64,000 bases of DNA from the NCBI RefSeq assembly GCF_038595005.1, contig NZ_CP151997.1, forward strand, positions 2,418,001 through 2,482,000, read 5' to 3'. This document shows, piece by piece, positions 17,000 through 25,772 of this stretch. Position 1 is the first letter of the stretch; each line of letters starts with the position of its first letter. The notes beneath the pieces were generated by a model that worked only from the letters and a program-made list of their open reading frames with translations, was not told the origin of the DNA and did not search any database. This DNA comes from Chryseomicrobium sp. FSL W7-1435. Its GTDB lineage: Bacteria > Bacillota > Bacilli > Bacillales_A > Planococcaceae. Both the position numbers and the translations under genes were made by a program.

Positions 17000-18385
17000 T
17001 TAATAACTTTCTACTGTTTGTTCTGACTGAGGTTGATTATACACCGTCTCGTCAAGTTCACCCGTTACTTTCGCAGTTGTAACACCAGCCGTCATTGAAC
17101 CACTTACATTGACAGCTGTACGTCCCATATCAATTAAAGGCTCAACTGATACTAATAAACCAGCTAACGCTACAGGTAGATCAAGTGCAGACAATACTAG
17201 GATGGCAGCAAATGTAGCTCCGCCCCCTACTCCTGCAACTCCAAAAGAACTGATGGCAACGATACCAACTACCGTTAAAATAAATCCTATATCAAGAGGA
17301 TTGATTCCTACTGTTGGGGCAATCATGAACGCTAACATGGCTGGATAAATTCCTGCACATCCATTCTGGCCAATAGAAAGCCCGAAAGAACCTGAGAAGT
17401 TTGCAATTCCTTCTGGAACACCTAGTTTTTGCGTTTGTGTATGAATGTTTAGTGGTAAAGTACCTGCACTAGAACGTGAGGTGAACGCAAATAATAGAGC
17501 TTCAGAAGCTTTTTTTACATACGTAATTGGATTTACACCTGAAATCAATAGAATTACTAAATGAAGCAGGAACATAACACCTAACGCTACATAAGAAGCG
17601 ACAACAAATTTTCCGAGTGTATAGATTGCTTCAAAATTAGATGTTGCGACTGTTCGCGCCATAATCGCCAAAATACCGTATGGTGTTAAGCGAAGTACGA
17701 TTCGAACGATTCCCATGACCAGCTCATATAATGCATCAATCCCCTTTTTCAAGGTCGCAGCGGTTTCAGGTGAACGGCGCACTACAGATAGATACGCAAA
17801 ACCTATGAACGCAGCAAAAATAACAACTGCAATCGTTGAAGTGGGTCTTGCACCCGTTAAATCTAAGAATGGATTTGCAGGTAACAAGCTCAATAATTGC
17901 TCAGGCAATGTTTGATCTGCCACTTCAGCAGAACTCTCTTCTATTGCTAGACCTCTTGATTGCTCTGCTTCTCCACTAAAAATTTGCTCTGCATTTAAAT
18001 CGAATAGAGCTGCAGATGAAATTCCTACAACGGCTGCAACAGCTGTTGTACCGATTAATATAGCCAAAATAATACCAGCAATCTTCCCTAACTGATTGCC
18101 CAACTTTAATTTAGCAAATGCACCAATGATAGAAATAAACACCAAAGGCATGACGATCATTTGAAGCAGTCGAACATAGCCTACCCCAATGACATTATAC
18201 CAAGCAGACGTGTCTGCTAAAATTTCTGAATCTGACCCATAGGCTAAGTTTAAAATGAGACCTAATGCAATACCTAAGCCAAGTGCAGTAAAGACGCGAG
18301 TCGAAAATGATTTATTTTTACGCTTCATCCAAACTAATACAGCGATAAATAAAATAAGTGCAAAAATGTTTACCCAAACGAGCAC
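17000..18385 (-). CDS. tcyP: L-cystine:cation symporter TcyP
   Basis: 461-residue transporter of the dicarboxylate/amino acid:cation symporter (DAACS/SLC1) fold. The hairpin-1 string SRSSAGTLPLNI and the C-terminal substrate/ion region (GVAGVGGGATFAAI, then VEPLIDMGRTAVNVSGS) match the TcyP cystine branch rather than glutamate (GltP) or dicarboxylate (DctA) transporters. GTG start 7 nt behind GGAGG. Imports cystine as a sulfur source; in related bacteria it is under CymR, but I could not point to a CymR site. Confidence 0.9.
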   Translation of the reverse strand: MLVWVNIFALILFIAVLVWMKRKNKSFSTRVFTALGLGIALGLILNLAYGSDSEILADTSAWYNVIGVGYVRLLQMIVMPLVFISIIGAFAKLKLGNQLGKIAGIILAILIGTTAVAAVVGISSAALFDLNAEQIFSGEAEQSRGLAIEESSAEVADQTLPEQLLSLLPANPFLDLTGARPTSTIAVVIFAAFIGFAYLSVVRRSPETAATLKKGIDALYELVMGIVRIVLRLTPYGILAIMARTVATSNFEAIYTLGKFVVASYVALGVMFLLHLVILLISGVNPITYVKKASEALLFAFTSRSSAGTLPLNIHTQTQKLGVPEGIANFSGSFGLSIGQNGCAGIYPAMLAFMIAPTVGINPLDIGFILTVVGIVAISSFGVAGVGGGATFAAILVLSALDLPVALAGLLVSVEPLIDMGRTAVNVSGSMTAGVTTAKVTGELDETVYNQPQSEQTVESY

Positions 18386-18529
18386 GATAACTCCTCCTTT
18401 TTTTCACGATGTAACGTATTCTACTCCTTTAAAACCAACCTGTAAAGTATGAATAACTGATAAACTATATTAATCTGGAAGCATTCGGTATACTACTAGT
18501 AATACTTCCAAAGATAAGGAGGACTTGTC

Positions 18530-19984
18530 ATGACAGCAACATTATTCAGTATCGCAGCTTCACTCGTCATCATTTTAAATATTTTCTTGGCAATTGCCCT
18601 CATCTTTTTAGAACGTCGTGATGCCAGTGCTACCTGGGCATGGATTCTCGTGTTATTTTTCATCCCCATTCTCGGTTTTATTGTCTATTTATTCTTTGGA
18701 CGCCAACTTCGTAAAAAGACCTTATTTCGCTGGGAAGGTCGAAAAAAAGTGGGAATTGAACAGCTTATCAATTACCAACGAAGTGCAATCGAAGAAGACC
18801 GCTTTGAGTTTCGTTTAGATGATGCACAAAACTACAAAGATTTAATCGTAATGCATCTGAACAATAACCAAGCGGTTCTCACTCAAGACAATAGCGTCCA
18901 GATTTTTAATGACGGACGGGAAAAGTTTGATGCTTTATTAGAAGATATGCGTTCAGCTAAAGATCATATTCATCTGCAGTACTATATTTTACGATTAGAC
19001 AACCTAGGAAATGAAATCTATAACGTGTTACTTGAACGAGCTCGTCAAGGTGTAAAAGTACGCGTATTATATGATGAAATGGGTTCTCGTACTTTAAAGA
19101 AACGACACTTTAAAGAACTAATCGACCTCGGAGGACGTGTCGAAGCATTCTTCCCGGCTATTTTTCCAATGATTAACATGCGATTGAATTATAGAAATCA
19201 CCGCAAAATTGTAGTTATCGATGGAAAGATTGGTTACATTGGTGGCTTTAATGTGGGGGATGAGTATTTAGGGCTTGATAAAAAGTTCGGCTACTGGCGT
19301 GATACCCACTTGCGCATTGAAGGTAGTTCTGTTCATCCGCTACAAACACGATTTATCCTTGATTGGAACCAAGCATCCGCAGACCATGACATCGAATACG
19401 ATGAGCGTTACTTCCCAACCATCCCGATGAAAGGATCTGTAGGTTTGCAAATTGTTTCTAGTGGTCCCGATGAAGAATGGGAACAAATTAAAAATGGGTA
19501 CTTAAAACTGATTACCTCTGCTAAAAAGTATATTTATATCCAAACACCATACTTCATACCAGATGCTAGTTTTATGGACGCTCTGCGCATCGCTGCTTTA
19601 TGTGGCATTGATGTACGAATTATGATTCCGAACAAGCCTGACCATATCTTTGTGTACTGGGCAACCTACTCCCATGTAGGTGATTTACTAAAGGCTGGCG
19701 CTAAAATATACATTTATCAAAATGGCTTCTTACACACGAAAATGATTGTGATTGATGATGAAGCCTCGACAGTTGGTACTGCTAATATTGATGTACGCAG
19801 TTTCAAGTTGAACTTTGAAGTGAACGCATTTATTTATGACCGTGAAACGTCACATCAATTGGCCTTATTATTTGAAGAGGATATGACGTATTCAACTGAG
19901 TTAACTCGCGACATCTATTTAAATCGTACCCGAATGATCAAAGCCAAAGAATCCATGGCTCGATTACTTTCTCCTATTTTATAA
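18530..19984 (+). CDS. cls: Cardiolipin synthase
   Basis: 484-residue membrane enzyme of the phospholipase D superfamily that condenses two phosphatidylglycerol molecules to cardiolipin. Two N-terminal membrane helices (about 3-25 and 34-55) are followed by two HKD motifs: HRKIVVIDGKIGYIGG near residue 224 and HTKMIVIDDEASTVGT near residue 403. Length and layout match Bacillus ClsA. ATG behind AAGGAGG. Divergent from tcyP; followed by repeat elements. Confidence 0.96.
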   Translation: MTATLFSIAASLVIILNIFLAIALIFLERRDASATWAWILVLFFIPILGFIVYLFFGRQLRKKTLFRWEGRKKVGIEQLINYQRSAIEEDRFEFRLDDAQNYKDLIVMHLNNNQAVLTQDNSVQIFNDGREKFDALLEDMRSAKDHIHLQYYILRLDNLGNEIYNVLLERARQGVKVRVLYDEMGSRTLKKRHFKELIDLGGRVEAFFPAIFPMINMRLNYRNHRKIVVIDGKIGYIGGFNVGDEYLGLDKKFGYWRDTHLRIEGSSVHPLQTRFILDWNQASADHDIEYDERYFPTIPMKGSVGLQIVSSGPDEEWEQIKNGYLKLITSAKKYIYIQTPYFIPDASFMDALRIAALCGIDVRIMIPNKPDHIFVYWATYSHVGDLLKAGAKIYIYQNGFLHTKMIVIDDEASTVGTANIDVRSFKLNFEVNAFIYDRETSHQLALLFEEDMTYSTELTRDIYLNRTRMIKAKESMARLLSPIL

Positions 19985-19992
19985 AACACGAC

Positions 19993-20113
19993 TTAGATGT
20001 GGAGAACGTCATGCTAGAAAGTCCGAGAAAATCAGGCGTGCCAAGTGAGGCGCTCTTGGCCTCGGTTGGTGCGACTGCTTTTGGAGCGTCTTTCTGACGT
20101 TCGCAACTCGATT
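19993..20113 (+). repeat. Long-hairpin repeat unit, family A, copy 2
   Basis: 121-bp unit with the same end motifs as the copy at 9215 (TTAGATGTGG ... AACTCGATT). Arms differ but still pair: GAACGTCA with TGACGTTC, AGAAAG with CTTTCT, inner GAGGC/GCCTC. It sits between the convergent cls and VanY genes. No 21-bp array is attached here; instead a short family B derivative abuts it at 20115. Confidence 0.85.
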
Positions 20114-20114
20114 C

Positions 20115-20171
20115 CATTGAGTTGTAGACACAGCGCGCCCACGGAACGCAGCCCCGGAACGGAACTCAATG
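20115..20171 (-). repeat. Short 57-bp derivative of the GC-rich family B element
   Basis: Bounded by CATTGAGTT and AACTCAATG. Read on the minus strand it matches the first 40 bp of the elements at 53959 and 63196 (GTTGAGTTCCGTTCCGGGGC type start, then GTGGGCGCGC) but lacks the rest, consistent with an internal deletion that kept both ends. Confidence 0.75.
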
Positions 20172-20177
20172 TAAACG

Positions 20178-20229
20178 AAAAACAGTAGATTCTCTAGGTT
20201 TATGAAATGCCTGAGAGTCTACTGTTTTC
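20178..20229. terminator. Family B terminator hairpin, copy 2
   Basis: CAGTAGATTCTC pairs with GAGAGTCTACTG, flanked by A- and T-runs; it can end both cls and the convergent VanY gene. Confidence 0.85.
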
Positions 20230-20266
20230 TTTACGTTAAGTTCTTTAAATATGGTTTGTTCCGATT

Positions 20267-21082
20267 TTATTGTTCAATAAACTCTTCTACTGTTAAACCA
20301 GACTCTAAAATTTCTTGAGAAGTCTCTTTTCCAAGATAACGGAAATGCCAGGGTTCATACATATAGCCTGTCAGTTTCTCTTTTCCTTCTGGGTAACGTA
20401 AGATAAAGCCGTAATTGTGGGCATTTTCCGCAAGCCATTTGCCTGCCTCTGTCTCCCCAAAACTTACCCGGGCAAAATGTTCTTCAAAGTTTTCTTCTCC
20501 GATATCAAATGCTAAGCCGGTCTGATGTTCGGAATGGCCCGGACGAGCACTGTAGCGGTCTGCTTCTTCTTGGCCATCATTGCTGACGTAACGTTCATAT
20601 AATTCTTGCTGGCGCTCAAATGAGCGGTACGTACTAAACGCCACAAGAGAAAAGCCATCGAGTTTTGCCGCAGCGGCCATTTCGTTAAAGGCTTCGCGTG
20701 CCTCTGCACTCTCTCCCGGTGCATAATCTGATGGAAGTGGATATTGTTTGCTGGCCATTAAGATATCCTTGATAACTGTCGGCTCTTGAGGAAGTGTTTC
20801 ATTCCCTTCATAACCTTTTGCACCAGACCTGTCAATTTCTGGTTCGGGTTCTGGTTCTAGCTCCGGTTCTGGATCAGTTACAATTGGTTGTTCAGGCTCT
20901 AAAGCGGGTTCTTGTTCGACCGGCTCTTCCTCCTGCGTGGTAATACTAGGGATTGAAAACGGAAGATATCCTTGAGCACCTGCCCAATAAGTTCCTCCTG
21001 CAGAAAGGATTACTAAAATGGCTACAATCCAAGGCCATTTACTCTTTTTTTTCGATTGATAAAGGTACGAGCGCGTATTCAT
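20267..21082 (-). CDS. D-alanyl-D-alanine carboxypeptidase, VanY/M15B family
   Basis: 271-residue membrane-anchored zinc peptidase that trims the terminal D-Ala from peptidoglycan stem peptides. An N-terminal signal anchor (about residues 17-37) leads to a Pro/Glu-rich wall-spanning linker (about 45-85), then the LAS-type domain with SEHQTGLAFDIG (His and Asp zinc ligands) and EPWHFRYLG (catalytic Glu and His ligand). Starts with ATG behind AAGAAGG. It stands alone. There are no vancomycin-resistance genes nearby, so a housekeeping wall-remodelling role is likely. Confidence 0.92.
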   Translation of the reverse strand: MNTRSYLYQSKKKSKWPWIVAILVILSAGGTYWAGAQGYLPFSIPSITTQEEEPVEQEPALEPEQPIVTDPEPELEPEPEPEIDRSGAKGYEGNETLPQEPTVIKDILMASKQYPLPSDYAPGESAEAREAFNEMAAAAKLDGFSLVAFSTYRSFERQQELYERYVSNDGQEEADRYSARPGHSEHQTGLAFDIGEENFEEHFARVSFGETEAGKWLAENAHNYGFILRYPEGKEKLTGYMYEPWHFRYLGKETSQEILESGLTVEEFIEQ

Positions 21083-21206
21083 GATAAGCCTTCTTTCATT
21101 TCTTCTCAGTTGTTTAAGTGTATCATGTTCCTACGAATAATTCTTCCTTTCTCCTGGTAGTGGCGTATAATGAAAGGATTGAATCATACGAGTAGGAGTC
21201 GTTCAC

Positions 21207-22361
21207 ATGAGTTCTCAAAAATGGATGTCTGTACAATTTTTTATTTTCTTCTTCACATGGGGTGTCTTTCTCCCTTACTGGACTGGCTACTTAACCAATG
21301 TAAAAGATATGAGTGTCTATGCAGCAAGCTTAATCATGGGTGCTGGTATGATTGCTCGAGCATTTTCTACCCTAGTTCTATTTCCTGAGCTAACAAAACG
21401 CTATAGTATTCATATATTTTTACGTATTCTTGCTCTAGGGTCCTTGTTAACTTTCGTACTTTATATCCCACTTTCTTCGTTCATAATGTTACTACTTATT
21501 ACCGTGTTGTTCAGTCTTGTCTATCCTAATTTATTACCTGCTATGGAAAGCTGTGCTTCTTTGCTCATGCAGAGGGATCGAATCCATTACGGACGTAGTC
21601 GCTCCTTTGGGTCAGCAGGATTTATGGCTGCTGTATTGACCATTGGCTTTTCAACAGCACAATTTGGTGAAGAGGCGATTCTTTGGGTGATGATTGCTGC
21701 ATTGGCTTTTGTTGTACTTGCTTCTTCTTGGAAAGCACCTGAAGCATTGACGGACAAACCTATTCGTGAAGATCAGCAAAGTACATGGCAATTAGCAAAA
21801 GTGTTGCTGAAGCAAAAAGAGTTTTTAGCTGCGTTAGTCATCGTCGTATTGATACAAGGCTCCCACGCTTCGTATAACTCCTACAGTTTTATTTATTTGC
21901 AGGATATTGGTGTCAGTAACGGCTGGATTGGCGTTATCATTAACGTGGCTGTTCTTGCGGAAATTGTTTTATTCATGGTCGCTGATCGCTTTTTCGGAAA
22001 ATCAAAAGTCAGTACACTCTTTATGATTGCAGCAGTTGGTGCAACCGTGCGCTGGGTAGCTATTTGGCTGTTCCCAATCGCCGCAGTGTTCATCGCTACA
22101 CAAGCACTACATGCCATATCATTTGGCCTTGCTCACTATGCATTTATACAGTTCATCGCACGTACTTTACACAAGTCGGCAATCCCAACAGCACAAGGTC
22201 TGTATGCCGCTTTTGCCATGAGTTTAAGTAGCGCACTGCTCACATTCTTAGGAGGATATTTGTATGATATCCAAGCTGGCTACGCCTTCTTAGGTATGGC
22301 ACTGTTCTCTTTCCCAGCAATCGTGTTATTGATTCTACAACGCGATAAACTTAGCTACTAA
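21207..22361 (+). CDS. MFS transporter, HcaT/YwbF-like
   Basis: 384-residue 12-helix transporter resembling the 3-phenylpropionate permease (HcaT) and Bacillus YwbF group: N-terminus MSSQKWMSVQFFIFFFTWGVFLPYW and the GRSRSFGSAGFM string between helices 4 and 5 are characteristic. ATG 8 nt behind GGAG. It is convergent with the yidC2 pair; substrate not assignable. Confidence 0.82.
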   Translation: MSSQKWMSVQFFIFFFTWGVFLPYWTGYLTNVKDMSVYAASLIMGAGMIARAFSTLVLFPELTKRYSIHIFLRILALGSLLTFVLYIPLSSFIMLLLITVLFSLVYPNLLPAMESCASLLMQRDRIHYGRSRSFGSAGFMAAVLTIGFSTAQFGEEAILWVMIAALAFVVLASSWKAPEALTDKPIREDQQSTWQLAKVLLKQKEFLAALVIVVLIQGSHASYNSYSFIYLQDIGVSNGWIGVIINVAVLAEIVLFMVADRFFGKSKVSTLFMIAAVGATVRWVAIWLFPIAAVFIATQALHAISFGLAHYAFIQFIARTLHKSAIPTAQGLYAAFAMSLSSALLTFLGGYLYDIQAGYAFLGMALFSFPAIVLLILQRDKLSY

Positions 22362-22397
22362 AAAAACGTGTGAACCCTCATGGGCTCACACGTTTTT
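22362..22397. terminator. Bidirectional terminator
   Basis: AAAAACGTGTGA/TCACACGTTTTT stem (12 bp) between convergent genes, with A and T runs on both sides; the right arm reaches the stop of the minus-strand gene. Confidence 0.88.
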
Positions 22398-22662
22398 ATG
22401 TTAGAATTACGATCAAAACAACTACAAATGCTACGGCGAAGAAAATCGCCATACCCTTCATCCATTTTGCTTCTTTTTCCATTCCTTGTTCTTTAAATCG
22501 AATCGCTCGGTAGCTATTTGTAAACACAAATACGAGTGTCATAAAGAGTACCGCAAGATTCAAGGAGTTTTGAATAACAAAATAAACGGCTAGCAAACTA
22601 GACAGTACTACAGGGATACCAAACAGTAAGTTGCGCGAGCGCGATGGCATTTTATCACTCAT
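22396..22662 (-). CDS. Small membrane protein co-translated with YidC2
   Basis: 88-residue protein with three likely transmembrane segments (about 12-28, 31-48 and 68-87) and a basic, Glu/Lys-rich loop (about 52-68). I do not recognise it. Its ATG overlaps the yidC2 stop by 4 nt (ATGA), so its production is tied to that of the insertase. A role as insertase partner, or just a small membrane protein carried along, cannot be decided. Confidence 0.8.
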   Translation of the reverse strand: MSDKMPSRSRNLLFGIPVVLSSLLAVYFVIQNSLNLAVLFMTLVFVFTNSYRAIRFKEQGMEKEAKWMKGMAIFFAVAFVVVLIVILT

Positions 22663-23426
22663 GCTGCATCGACTGCTTTCTCAGGGTGCTCCGAGTAAAA
22701 CTTACGACCCAAGTATGTTTGGAAAATCAGTAGTAAACCACCAACAGTCCAGTAAAGTGGGAGTGCAGCCATGGATGTGAAGGAAATCAACATAATCATA
22801 ATAGGAGATATCCAAATCATGATTTTCATTTGTTGTTTCTGCTGTTCAGGAACTGTCCATAACGATACTTTGGCCTGAGCAAAATAGACGATACCTGCAA
22901 TTAAAGTCATCGCAATATCAGGAGACCCTAGACTGAACCAAATGAATTCATGTGTTTTCACATCTTCTGAATATAAAATGGCAAAATACAGTCCCATAAT
23001 AATTGGCATCTGAATCAAAATTGGTAAACAGCCCATGTTGAGAGGATTCACGTTGTGTTTGCGGTACAATCCCATCATCTCTTGTTGAAGAGCCATTTGA
23101 TCTTCTTTTGACTTTGTTTCTTTTAAACGTTTTTGGATATCATCCATCTCTGGCTTCAGTTTATCCATTTTCACTTTCATACCTTGTTGTGCTTTGTAAT
23201 TGCGAAGCATTAAAGGCATTAAAACTACACGGATAATGACTGTGATGGCGATGATTGCCAAGCCGTAACTACCATTAAACAAAGTCCCGAAGTAATCGAG
23301 TGCCCAGTCAAATGGTCGAACAAAAATCGAATAAAACGTACCTTCTTTATTTTCCACACCGGAACATCCGCTGAGGAATAAAACAGTTGCTACAAGTAAT
23401 GCAGCCAAACTCCATTTTTTCTTCAC
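22659..23426 (-). CDS. yidC: Membrane protein insertase YidC/OxaA (YqjG-type lipoprotein)
   Basis: About 255-residue YidC2-class insertase that places small membrane proteins in the bilayer. A lipoprotein signal ends in the lipobox LSGC (Cys21), followed by five membrane segments; the key groove arginine is R66 in IIRVVLMPL, and the cytoplasmic hairpin QKRLKETKSKEDQMALQQEMM plus NPLNMGCLPILIQMPI are canonical. I prefer the GTG at 23426 because AAGGTGA is well spaced before it and it gives a compact signal peptide; an in-frame ATG at 23441 lacks such a site. It is likely the second copy (YqjG/MisCB-like), since the usual spoIIIJ neighbours rpmH-rnpA are absent. Confidence 0.93.
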   Translation of the reverse strand: MKKKWSLAALLVATVLFLSGCSGVENKEGTFYSIFVRPFDWALDYFGTLFNGSYGLAIIAITVIIRVVLMPLMLRNYKAQQGMKVKMDKLKPEMDDIQKRLKETKSKEDQMALQQEMMGLYRKHNVNPLNMGCLPILIQMPIIMGLYFAILYSEDVKTHEFIWFSLGSPDIAMTLIAGIVYFAQAKVSLWTVPEQQKQQMKIMIWISPIMIMLISFTSMAALPLYWTVGGLLLIFQTYLGRKFYSEHPEKAVDAA

Positions 23427-23471
23427 ATTGGTCACCTTCATTTTTCAAACTAACCCTACTATATACTAAAG

Positions 23472-23502
23472 CTTCCCTATTAATCAAACGCTAATAGGGA
23501 AG
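23472..23502 (-). terminator. Hairpin between the AraC gene and yidC
   Basis: Perfect 11-bp stem CTTCCCTATTA/TAATAGGGAAG with a 9-nt loop, 6 bp beyond the AraC-type gene stop. The following T-run is weak, so it may be a terminator for that gene or an attenuating leader hairpin for yidC. Confidence 0.6.
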
Positions 23503-23507
23503 TTCAC

Positions 23508-24317
23508 TCACTTGACACTTTCTTCAAATGCAAATTGGAAAAAGGATGTGGCTGGTTGGTCACGGAATTGTTTCGGTGTAACAGTGGTGTATTTTTTAAA
23601 AATTCGCGTGAAGTAGGATTGATTACAAAAATGAAACTGGTCAGAAATGTCTGAAATAGATTTTGATGTATGACGTAAGAAATACTGAGATTCCTCTACT
23701 TTACGAATATTTAAATATTCCACTAACGTAATACTTGTATGCTCTCTAAAAATGCGGGACAAGTGACTTGTACTGATTGAAAACTTCTGCGCTATAGCTT
23801 CTACTGAGAGGTCGCTTTCAATTTCGTCGTTTATGTAGAGTATGACCTTATTAACGGTTTGATGAGTAAATTGTGGTTTTGTGCGCTCAGACAAGACGTG
23901 CACATAGAATTCTATGAGTTCTTCTCCACATTGAAGAAACAACACATCGCTCATTCGATTATCAATCACTTCCATGCATGATCTGCTGAAGGCAAAGGCT
24001 TTAACCGGCGGCACTTGGCTATCAATTAATTTTCTCGCCATAGTTGCAGCAAGATGTATGTAGAAAAAACGTGCAGCACGTATCATATCTTTACCTGTAA
24101 GATGACTGAGTGCATCAATAATTAAACGCAGTCGTTCTCTTGCTTGGTCTAAATCAAGCGTCTGCATATCATGAAACATTTCTTTTTCAAGCAAGAAATA
24201 GCGTTCGGCTAGCGCATCTTGGCTAGAGTCTGCGCTATTTTCTTGAAAAGAACTTGAAAAAGCTTCTAAAAATAATTTGTCTGAGGAAAGCGGATTTTTA
24301 TGAATTTTAGTGAGCAT
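23508..24317 (-). CDS. AraC-family transcriptional regulator
   Basis: 269-residue regulator with a C-terminal AraC double helix-turn-helix (about residues 165-262): first HTH VEAIAQKFSISTSHLSRIF, second in SISDISDQFHFCNQSYFTRIFKKYTTVTPKQFR. The N-terminal 150 residues are helical with no recognisable ligand domain. The ATG at 24317 is 9 nt behind AGAGG; an in-frame GTG further upstream has no ribosome-binding site. No adjacent transporter or enzyme suggests a ligand. Confidence 0.85.
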   Translation of the reverse strand: MLTKIHKNPLSSDKLFLEAFSSSFQENSADSSQDALAERYFLLEKEMFHDMQTLDLDQARERLRLIIDALSHLTGKDMIRAARFFYIHLAATMARKLIDSQVPPVKAFAFSRSCMEVIDNRMSDVLFLQCGEELIEFYVHVLSERTKPQFTHQTVNKVILYINDEIESDLSVEAIAQKFSISTSHLSRIFREHTSITLVEYLNIRKVEESQYFLRHTSKSISDISDQFHFCNQSYFTRIFKKYTTVTPKQFRDQPATSFFQFAFEESVK

Positions 24318-24395
24318 ATGATTTAACCTCTTTTTCTTAACCACATAGTATCTATTTATTTTAAACCATTATGCTCACTTAACCAATAGTTTTTA

Positions 24396-25295
24396 CTAAT
24401 TATTTTCCATTTTTTCCGGTACTAGGACACGAAGATGCTGTGGCAACACTTCAATATCTACTGGGGTGCAGCTTCCTTCATCTCCATCAACATTACAAAA
24501 TAGCTCTTGTGATGTTTTTATATGCACTTTTTGAGTGCGAATATAATCGACTCCATCATCTTCTGCTAGTTTTCCTTGAAGTAGTTTAGATCCTACACGT
24601 AAAAAGCCAGGAATTCCTGATTCACGTACAACCATCACATGAAGAGTACCGTCATCCACTTGTGCTTCAGGCGCCAATTTTTCAAAGCCACCTACAGAGT
24701 TAGTAAGTGCGATTAATACAAGCGTCATATTCCCTTTCCATTCTCCATGGTCGTGAGTAATCGTCAATTCTACTTCATTGTCTTGTAGAATTGCTTTTGT
24801 ACCTTCTAATAAGTAGGCTAATGGCCCAAGACGAGTTTTAGACTCTACCGAAGTATCCGCCACTTTTGAAGCGATTTCTCCTATAGCGACGATATTCATA
24901 AAGTAAGAATCCCCTATTTTACCGATATCTGCTCGTTTTTCTTTCCCTACTTTTAAGGACTCGATTGCTTCTTCTGCATCTAACGGAATGCCAAGTGCTC
25001 GGGCAAAGTCATTGACAGTACCAAGGGGAATAAAAGAAAACAGAGGTCTATGAGGTTGCTCAGCTAATCCATTAACAATCTCATTGATTGTTCCGTCTCC
25101 GCCCATCCCTACTACAAAATCGACTTCAGCAGCACATGCTTCTTTTGCAAAACGTGTTGCATCTTTAGGACCTTGTGTCTCTTTAACATCTATTTCGTAA
25201 TTCATAGAAGTTAATACTTCTACTACGCGATCTATGTACTCTGTCGCGAGCTCTTTACCTGATGATGGATTGTAGATTAATACGGCTTTTTTCAT
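24396..25295 (-). CDS. Diacylglycerol/lipid kinase (DagK/YegS/BmrU family)
   Basis: 299-residue cytoplasmic lipid kinase of the DAGK_cat fold. The ATP-binding GGDGTINEIVNG string is at about residues 63-74, followed by PLGTVNDFARALGIP (about 92-106). The family phosphorylates diacylglycerol (DgkB) or related lipids for phospholipid and lipoteichoic-acid turnover. A region near 271-285 (NVDGDEGSC) fits the second domain. DgkB, YegS and BmrU are close relatives, so I give no symbol. ATG behind AAAAGGAG. Confidence 0.88.
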   Translation of the reverse strand: MKKAVLIYNPSSGKELATEYIDRVVEVLTSMNYEIDVKETQGPKDATRFAKEACAAEVDFVVGMGGDGTINEIVNGLAEQPHRPLFSFIPLGTVNDFARALGIPLDAEEAIESLKVGKEKRADIGKIGDSYFMNIVAIGEIASKVADTSVESKTRLGPLAYLLEGTKAILQDNEVELTITHDHGEWKGNMTLVLIALTNSVGGFEKLAPEAQVDDGTLHVMVVRESGIPGFLRVGSKLLQGKLAEDDGVDYIRTQKVHIKTSQELFCNVDGDEGSCTPVDIEVLPQHLRVLVPEKMENN

Positions 25296-25329
25296 AGTTA
25301 TTGTCTCCTTTTCAACATTTTTTTCTATA

Positions 25330-25354
25330 AAAAAAGAGCTACGAGAGCTCTTTT
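25330..25354 (-). terminator. Terminator after the 109-residue hypothetical gene
   Basis: Minus-strand AAAAGAGCT/AGCTCTTTT stem with a CTCGT loop and a T-run, directly after the stop codon at 25360. Confidence 0.85.
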
Positions 25355-25359
25355 AGGTA

Positions 25360-25689
25360 TTATTGATAATCGACTTCTTTATTAGAGACGTCTGTTTTTT
25401 CTTTTTTTGAAGATTTATCTTGAACTTCTTCATTGTAATATTGAACACTAGTCATAGCGCCTTCATCAACCATTTTGTTGTCATCCACATCTTGTGGGTC
25501 TGGGTGACCGGCTGTTCCATAGCTTGATTTACTTGTCGCGTTTTGATCCATATAAGCATTGAACTTAGTTTTCAAGTTGTTTACCTGTACCATTGCTTTA
25601 TCGCGATTTTCTGGTTTGCTAAAATATGCGTACGCTGCAGCAGCTATTCCTGCTACCATTAGTGATGAACCATTTGATTTTCTTCCCAT
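25360..25689 (-). CDS. Hypothetical small protein with N-terminal hydrophobic segment
   Basis: 109-residue protein. Residues about 9-24 form an Ala-rich hydrophobic segment that may span or anchor to the membrane; the rest is hydrophilic, with Asp/Lys-rich stretches and predicted disorder. The overall shape (short anchor, SKPENRDKAM string, polar tail) recalls YtxH-like general stress proteins, but I cannot assign it. ATG behind TGGAGG; has its own terminator. Confidence 0.75.
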   Translation of the reverse strand: MGRKSNGSSLMVAGIAAAAYAYFSKPENRDKAMVQVNNLKTKFNAYMDQNATSKSSYGTAGHPDPQDVDDNKMVDEGAMTSVQYYNEEVQDKSSKKEKTDVSNKEVDYQ

Positions 25690-25772
25690 TTGTAAAACCT
25701 CCAGTTAGTGAATTCTATTGCTTCTATTTCTAGTAATACCCGTATAAAGGATTCATTAACCATTTAAGGAGA

